Origin: JAZDPK01 sp043797615
Lineage (GTDB): Bacteria; Patescibacteriota; Patescibacteriia; UBA11705; JABHMO01
Length of the DNA: 52,722 nt
Assembly (NCBI GenBank): GCA_043797615.1
Contig: JAZDPK010000053.1
Span: forward strand, 1-52,722
Reading direction: 5' to 3'
In this document: piece by piece, positions 48,057 to 52,722 of the stretch
How the letters are laid out: every line of letters begins with the position of its first letter
Position numbering within the stretch: position 1 is the stretch's first letter
Position numbers and translations under genes: made by a program
The notes under the pieces: model-generated
What the model saw: the letters and a program-made list of their open reading frames with translations, nothing else
Databases searched by the model: none
Told to the model about the DNA's origin: nothing

Positions 48057-48129
48057 TAATGTATAGATTTTTTTAAGACACTATGGCTTGCATTATAAAC
48101 AATCGAATCGGTTTTGTAAAGAGAACGGG

Positions 48130-48157
48130 AAAACAAAAAACCGCCTGAACAGCGGTT
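48130..48157 (-). terminator. Intrinsic terminator of the gene at 48179
   Basis: Minus strand: AACCGC, loop, GGCGGTT, TTTTG. Confidence 0.8.
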
Positions 48158-48178
48158 AAATTAAAATGTCGATCAATC

Positions 48179-48523
48179 CTAAACCATTATTTGCGGAAAC
48201 GGCTCCCTGGAAATCACTTGATTCATTTCTTCTTTTGAAATCACATTTCTTTGGCAAAGAATTTCGACAAGCGTTTTTAATTTAGTATCCTCTTTCCGCA
48301 TCAGCACGACCAAGTCGCCGCGCAGATCGGCCAATTTGTCGTCAAGATATTCTTTTGTCACCATTTTTGAGCGAATTTCCGTGACATCTGTTTTCAAATC
48401 GGAAACGTCATGCTTCAATTCCGAAACGTCCGATTCGATTTTATCAAAACGCTGTTCGGTTTTATCCGCGAACACGTTTATTGCGCTCAAAATGTCTTGA
48501 TTGGAAATTTCATTATTATCCAT
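48179..48523 (-). CDS. Coiled-coil protein (114 aa)
   Basis: A small acidic protein built around a heptad coiled coil (KTEQRFDKIESDVSELKHDV and on), followed by a helix (RKEDTKLKTLVEILCQRNVI). Coiled-coil proteins with repeated (F/V)-D-x-(V/I)-x-x-x-(V/L) heptads of this type are very common in Patescibacteria; function unknown. No Shine-Dalgarno site; its own terminator follows. Confidence 0.75.
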   Translation of the reverse strand: MDNNEISNQDILSAINVFADKTEQRFDKIESDVSELKHDVSDLKTDVTEIRSKMVTKEYLDDKLADLRGDLVVLMRKEDTKLKTLVEILCQRNVISKEEMNQVISREPFPQIMV

Positions 48524-48586
48524 ATGCGATTATTATATCATTTAAAAAAATCCTGTCAAATGCGTATTTATATTTTTAAAATTAAA

Positions 48587-49567
48587 TCATAGCCCGTATT
48601 TTTTTATATTCTCGTCGGCTTTCGCTTGGATCAGCGCGATTTCTTTTTTCCCTTCTTCCGATTTGAAAAGGTGTTTGAACCGGCCCTGCAATTTCAAATA
48701 TTCTTCGACTTTCGGCGCTGGTTTTGGCACTTTATCCGCTTTAACCAGACGGCCGTTTTCATATTCAACGACCGGATAAACGCCGGTCTGCTGGGCCAAA
48801 CGGCTGACCTTGATCGTGTCTTTCGACTCGGTCGCCCACCCAGGCACGCAAGTGACCAATATTTGCAGATATTTCGGACCGGGAATGGACAGCGCCTTCT
48901 TAACTTTATTCTCAACATCGATCAGATTTCCCGCCGTGGCTGTAGCAACGTAGACGCAGCCGTGCGCCAGAGCGATGGAAATCATGTCTTTTTTCTGCGT
49001 ATAATTTCCAAGCGAATTTTTCCCGGGCGGCGTGGTGGTGGTGTTCGCGCCGAGCGGCGTGGCGCCGCTGTACTGCACGCCCGTGTTTTCATACGCTTCA
49101 TTGTCAAAGCAGACGTATAAAATGTTTTCGCCGCGCTCCCATGATCCGGAAATCAGGCCAAAGCCGATGTCGAACGTCGCGCCGTCGCCGCCCCAAGCGA
49201 TGATATTGGGAACGATATAATCCGAATTGGAAACAGAATCCGAATTCTCCGAATTTCCATTTTTATTATTATTTCGGAGCATTCGGATTTCTTGGATTTT
49301 ATTCGGATTTTTTTTATTTCTTAAAGCAGCAAGAACTCCAGACGCCACACTGCTCGCGTTCTCGAAATTCGCGTGGATCCACGGCACTTTGAACGACGAC
49401 GTCGGAAATCTGGTGGTCGTGACCTCGCTGCAGCCGGTCGCGTTCGCGACGATCGTGTTCCGTCCGGCCGCCTGCAGCACGTGCCGCATCGCCAAAAGCT
49501 CGCCGCAGCCGGCGCAGGCCGTGTGTCCGGGATTTAATAAATAATTGAAGGGCATTTGATATGGCAT
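48587..49567 (-). CDS. porB: Pyruvate:ferredoxin oxidoreductase, beta subunit, with inserted word element
   Basis: Thiamine-diphosphate-binding subunit of 2-oxoacid:ferredoxin oxidoreductase. Motifs: HTACAGCGELLAMRHV near the N-terminus, the ThDP/Mg signature GGDGATFDIGFGL, DNEAYENTGVQYSG and TPPGKNSLGN. A segment of about 38 residues (NPNKIQEIRMLRNNNKNG, then NSENSDSVSNSDYIVP) lies between the conserved helix ALRNKK and IIAWGGDG. It is encoded by a TCCGAAT-word palindrome (49210-49318) and does not belong to the family. The gene is near porA, but a pilin-like gene lies between them. The other subunits are not seen here. Confidence 0.9.
   Translation of the reverse strand: MPYQMPFNYLLNPGHTACAGCGELLAMRHVLQAAGRNTIVANATGCSEVTTTRFPTSSFKVPWIHANFENASSVASGVLAALRNKKNPNKIQEIRMLRNNNKNGNSENSDSVSNSDYIVPNIIAWGGDGATFDIGFGLISGSWERGENILYVCFDNEAYENTGVQYSGATPLGANTTTTPPGKNSLGNYTQKKDMISIALAHGCVYVATATAGNLIDVENKVKKALSIPGPKYLQILVTCVPGWATESKDTIKVSRLAQQTGVYPVVEYENGRLVKADKVPKPAPKVEEYLKLQGRFKHLFKSEEGKKEIALIQAKADENIKKYGL
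49210..49318. repeat. TCCGAAT-word palindrome inside porB
   Basis: Left arm AATCCGAATTGGAAACAG, AATCCGAATTCTCCG (49218-49257) and right arm, reverse-complemented, AATCCGAATAAAATCC, AATCCGAATGCTCCG (49277-49318). The arms are inverted; the centre is A/T-rich. The length is compatible with the reading frame of porB. Confidence 0.85.
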
Positions 49568-49588
49568 AATGTAATATAAATTTTTGCT

Positions 49589-51079
49589 TTAACTGCATTT
49601 ACCCAAATAACACAGGCTGCTTTTACATTCGCTGGCAGTAGAGCAATCCTCGCCGCTGTTTTTCCTTTTCACGGCGTTGAAACAAAAATCTCCGCGAAAC
49701 GGTGTAGTCGCATATCTCGCATCAACGCTCCCATCGACATTCAATATTGTTGAATCAAAAAGCGTTTCTTTTCCACAATAAAATTTATTTGTATCTATAT
49801 TCAAACGGACTACACTATTGTCAAAATCTTTCTTTGTGAACAATTTTTGACAATTCTCATCCGCATATACTTGAAACTTGCCCGGAGCATTTGACACGCA
49901 CCGCGCATCACAACAAGTAACTTTATTGCCAACGGTTTCAATCGCCACGGCGTTTCCATCTTTATTCACTTTATATTTGTCATCGCTGGCAATTGTCTGG
50001 GAAACGTCATTAACTTCAATAAAAGGATAATAATACTTATCGACTTGCGGAGATTTATTGGTATTGCTTAAAACCATATATTTCAAATCACTGTCCTTAA
50101 AAGTTGATTCTCCAATCTCATTGTCAGTCAACGCTTCTCTAAGCTCTAACATGGTCACATACGCCGTGCTTCCCCGAGTGATAACGCTTTGACTGGTATT
50201 CGGATTCGCTTGTTTCATCGCTTCCGCCAATCCGCTGTTTACATACTCTTCGATAGTTCCGAGCATATACGCCGGCACGCATTCATATTTTCCGGAAAGT
50301 TGGTTCGTGCACCCCTTGTTCGCTTCGGTACATCTGGTTCCCATACATTTGGTGTCTTTGTCAATTTTAAAATTTCCCGCCGCCGCCGTTGAAATTTGGA
50401 CGTCAAATTGATCACCGCAAGTTTTAACGCTCAACGGATAATTTAGCACACTTAATTTTCCTTTAAACTTTCTTACCGTTGGATCATCGTCGTTAGTGCT
50501 TTGGTTTATGTCAAAAATAAACTGACAATCATCCGGCACCTGTAGCTGCTCCTTCACCACTTCCACATCAATCGTTTTCAGATTAATCAAATCCGGATTG
50601 ATCGTATTGAGCAAAACGTACGAACCGAGAAGAAGGATAATGCCGGTCACCGCGCCCACGATGTATTCTTTGCCGCGGGTGATCATCGCCGGGTTGGCGC
50701 CGCCGGTCATATAGATGACGCCGCCGATCATGATCATCATCACCGCAAGGATCGAGCCGATCACGATGCCGTATTTATATAAATTTCCAATATACTTGGC
50801 GATCCACGGAATCCTCATGCACAGCTTCGGATTGTCCTGAGTCGAATCTGAGCACTCCTCCCAGGTCGGTTCGCCGAGGTTTTCCCACTGCGGAAACGGC
50901 ACGCGCAGTTGATTGCGCACGTCGAGATTTTTATTTTCATCAAATGCTTTCTTCATTTGTTCGGCTGGAGTGAGAGTTTGAGCGTTAACCGTCGGCGCGA
51001 GCGCGAAAAAGCCAAGGCTCGCGAATTCGACCATCACAATAAACGCGGCAAGGAGTATGAATGCTTTGGAAATTTTCAT
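49589..51079 (-). CDS. VirB2/TrbC-like pilin with large Cys-rich extracellular domain (496 aa)
   Basis: A signal peptide (ends near NAQ) is followed by about 75 residues, then the two membrane helices of the VirB2/TrbC type (residues about 92-118, YGIVIGSILAVMMIMIGGVI, and about 130-150), linked by GGANPAMITRGKEYIVGAVT. A C-terminal region of about 330 residues, expected outside, has at least 20 Cys (for example ENKG-type CTEANKGCTNQ, CCDARC) and ends with GEDCSTASECKSSLCYLGKC, the same Cys pattern as in the broken pilin gene at 13046. I set the start at ATG 51079. It may be part of a type IV secretion/pilus-like machine. It lies between porA and porB. Confidence 0.78.
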   Translation of the reverse strand: MKISKAFILLAAFIVMVEFASLGFFALAPTVNAQTLTPAEQMKKAFDENKNLDVRNQLRVPFPQWENLGEPTWEECSDSTQDNPKLCMRIPWIAKYIGNLYKYGIVIGSILAVMMIMIGGVIYMTGGANPAMITRGKEYIVGAVTGIILLLGSYVLLNTINPDLINLKTIDVEVVKEQLQVPDDCQFIFDINQSTNDDDPTVRKFKGKLSVLNYPLSVKTCGDQFDVQISTAAAGNFKIDKDTKCMGTRCTEANKGCTNQLSGKYECVPAYMLGTIEEYVNSGLAEAMKQANPNTSQSVITRGSTAYVTMLELREALTDNEIGESTFKDSDLKYMVLSNTNKSPQVDKYYYPFIEVNDVSQTIASDDKYKVNKDGNAVAIETVGNKVTCCDARCVSNAPGKFQVYADENCQKLFTKKDFDNSVVRLNIDTNKFYCGKETLFDSTILNVDGSVDARYATTPFRGDFCFNAVKRKNSGEDCSTASECKSSLCYLGKCS

Positions 51080-51107
51080 AACATCTTTATAAAAATGAAT
51101 AATATAG

Positions 51108-51236
51108 CAAGATATAACTACATGATCAACGTGATTGGCCACTGATCAACTGATTCGTCCATAACTGTTTAAATCCAAGACAAATCATGTGGATCATGTT
51201 GCAAATCAGTTGATCAAGTTGTCATATCTAACTTAT
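51108..51236. repeat. GATCAAC-word palindrome, copy 3 (empty site)
   Basis: Left arm about 51114-51171, right arm about 51181-51228; the arms match over about 57 bp with mismatches. Copy 1 at 11302 has the same arms plus a 38-bp hairpin at the position after CATGATCAAC. Copy 3 separates porA from the pilin-like gene. Confidence 0.9.
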
Positions 51237-51247
51237 GGAAACATCAT

Positions 51248-52408
51248 TTACCCGATGAATTCTGTGGCATTCTTTCTCTTTTGCACTTTCTTATATATAT
51301 CCTTAATCATCTCCTTTGTCACATCCCTTCCTCCGAGACCGATAATGAAAGACTGGATTTTTCCGTTTAAATTGTTGTGCGCGATCGATTTCAGTTCCGT
51401 CGCCAGCACGCCTTCTTTGCCAAGCGAAATGTTTTTATCGAGAACCGCGATGTATTTCGCGTTTTTCAATTTTTTTAATAATTCTTCCTCCGGAAACGGC
51501 CGGAAACATTTTATCGATACGACGCCGGCGGAATGCGTGGGAAATAATATGTTATTTTTTTCATTCAATTCGTCCACCGCGTCCATCACCGTGCCGACCA
51601 CCGATCCCAGGGCCACGAAAACAACGTCCGCGTCTTTCGCACCGTAATATTCAACCAGATTGCCGTCGCCCCGACCGAAAGTTTTTGCGAACTTGCCAAG
51701 TTCGCCGGAAATCGTCTTCTTCGCCGCCGCCAGATCGACCGCCAAGTCTTTTCGGATCTCCATGTACGTGTCCGGAGTGGCGAACGAACCAAGGCTTATC
51801 GGATTGTCAACGTCAAGATACTGGCCGGGCGTTGGCATGTAATCCGGCAAAAACTTTTTTACATCTTCAATCGTCGGTATATCTACCGGTTCAACCGTGT
51901 GCGTCAAAATAAAGCCGTCGACATTGACCATGACCGGTATCTTTAATTGCTCAGCGATTTTATAAGCGATAATATGAAAATCAACCGCTTCTTGATTATC
52001 TTTCGCGAAAAGCTGAATCCAGCCGCTGTCGCGCACCACCATCACGTCCTGCTGGTCGTTCCAGATGTTAATCGGAGCGGAGACAGCCCGATTCGCGCAA
52101 GTCAAAACAACGGGCAAGCGCATGCCGGCGATCGTGAATATCACCTCTGTCATTAACAAAAGGCCCTGCGAACTGGTGGCAGTGTAAGTCCGGACGCCGG
52201 TCGCGCTCGCGCCAAGCACGATGGACGCGGCCGAGAATTCGCTTTCGCTGCGCACAAATTCAAAATCCGCTTCCCCGTCCGCTTTGAACTTGGCAAGGTC
52301 TTCGACGATATGCGTCTGCGGCGTGATCGGATAAGCCGAAATGACTGCCGGACGACATAATTTAATTGTTCTGGCTATGGCATTGGAGCCTTCTATACAT
52401 TGTTTCAT
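51248..52408 (-). CDS. porA: Pyruvate:ferredoxin oxidoreductase, alpha subunit
   Basis: Oxidises pyruvate to acetyl-CoA with ferredoxin reduction, with PorB as ThDP partner. 386 residues with AYPITPQTHIVEDLAKFK (the conserved Y-P-I-T-P), TSSQGLLLMTE, NIWNDQQDVM, PIMV-type NVDGFILTH and the C-terminal domain with AVLDKNISLG. The start at MKQCIEGSNAIA is chosen since the longer frame begins in the ACGAATA-word spacer. No Shine-Dalgarno site. porB is 1.7 kb downstream on the same strand. Confidence 0.93.
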   Translation of the reverse strand: MKQCIEGSNAIARTIKLCRPAVISAYPITPQTHIVEDLAKFKADGEADFEFVRSESEFSAASIVLGASATGVRTYTATSSQGLLLMTEVIFTIAGMRLPVVLTCANRAVSAPINIWNDQQDVMVVRDSGWIQLFAKDNQEAVDFHIIAYKIAEQLKIPVMVNVDGFILTHTVEPVDIPTIEDVKKFLPDYMPTPGQYLDVDNPISLGSFATPDTYMEIRKDLAVDLAAAKKTISGELGKFAKTFGRGDGNLVEYYGAKDADVVFVALGSVVGTVMDAVDELNEKNNILFPTHSAGVVSIKCFRPFPEEELLKKLKNAKYIAVLDKNISLGKEGVLATELKSIAHNNLNGKIQSFIIGLGGRDVTKEMIKDIYKKVQKRKNATEFIG

Positions 52409-52684
52409 ATATTCACGAAATACTCGAATAAACACGGATTATCACGAATGATTTTAGACTTTTTTATTTACGACTCTTTTATATTTGACGCCTTGTCTCG
52501 TAAAAAACACCAAGATTGCTAAATCCAGTCCGGTTGAATTTAAATAATTTAAGACTTGTCCAACCGGAACTTTATTAAATTAGGGTAATTTCTAAAATCT
52601 GCCACTAAAAAAATGTTCTTTTAATTTTAATATAGCGATAATTATGACATATTTGGAGTATTACTATTATTTGCCACCAAATTT
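52409..52684. other. Gene-free stretch with short hairpins
   Basis: ACGAATA/ACGAAT words at 52409-52455 recall the ATTCG-word family. TCCGGTTG...CAACCGGA (about 52527-52567) is a hairpin. No gene is seen. Confidence 0.55.
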
Positions 52685-52722
52685 ATGTCAAAATTATTTC
52701 GTTGTCCGGCTTGCGCATACAC
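52685..52722 (+). CDS. Start of a gene, possibly a transposase with N-terminal zinc ribbon
   Basis: ATG 52685 opens a frame that runs off the end: MSKLFRCPACAYT. The Cys-x-x-Cys right after a basic N-terminus fits a zinc ribbon such as those at the start of some IS transposases. With the transposase C-terminus at the left edge, it may be the other end of the same kind of IS. Only 12 full codons are visible. Confidence 0.35.
   Translation, partial: MSKLFRCPACAY

Noticed and set aside
51189..51647. 152-residue plus-strand ORF
   Set aside because: It is antisense to the porA 3' end and starts in a repeat.

Overview
The window looks like a piece of a Candidate Phyla Radiation (Patescibacteria, Parcubacteria-like) chromosome. 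Support: DUF5652 and DUF5661 proteins that are common in that group, two VirB2/TrbC-like pilin genes with Cys-rich ectodomains, an S23-type four-helix-bundle protein, and short Rel proteins ending at the TGS domain. TGA and TAA both end genes, so the code appears standard. Both ends fall in apparent transposase genes (a C-terminal end at the left, a possible N-terminal start at the right), as expected for a contig that breaks at an IS.

Layout. 0-1.7 kb: IS end, a small-protein pair (one copy broken), a lipoprotein and a small membrane protein. 1.7-6.7 kb: dprA, an unknown gene, topA. 7-9.5 kb: a membrane protein, a protein with five XRE helix-turn-helix domains, a nucleotidyltransferase-like fragment. 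9.6-13.7 kb: two adjacent rel/spoT paralogues and an interrupted pilin gene. 13.9-25 kb: two copies of a two-gene SPFH membrane cassette, parA-S23-parB, three tRNAs and several secreted or coiled-coil unknowns. 25-34.6 kb: phosphoesterase, glycosyltransferase, D,D-carboxypeptidase, scpB/scpA, a rod-shaped ncRNA candidate, aspS (interrupted), asnS, fic. 35-40.6 kb: an unknown membrane coiled-coil protein, rluD-like, cca, gmk, rplS. 40.6-48.5 kb: small DUF proteins, a PD-(D/E)XK protein, hydrolase, NUDIX, uvrA. 48.6-52.4 kb: porB, a pilin-like protein, porA.

Two gene populations are interleaved. About eighteen unknown genes have textbook Shine-Dalgarno sites, and most have sigma70-type promoters (TTGACA/TATAAT-like) and intrinsic terminators. 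The recognisable housekeeping genes have almost no Shine-Dalgarno site and are separated by spacers built from a short word (7-11 nt) repeated degenerately, often as a long imperfect palindrome. Each spacer has its own word (CGGATAA, AGTTGATTA, AGGCAA, CTAATTA, GATCAAC and others).

The most interesting signal is this spacer system. Such elements also lie in frame inside porB and the rluD-like gene. Smaller REP-like hairpins are nested in them, and one nested hairpin has an apparent empty site elsewhere in the window. One palindrome carries the S23 four-helix-bundle gene between its arms, the architecture of 23S rRNA intervening sequences. Three otherwise intact genes, including essential aspS, are each broken by a single in-frame TAA.
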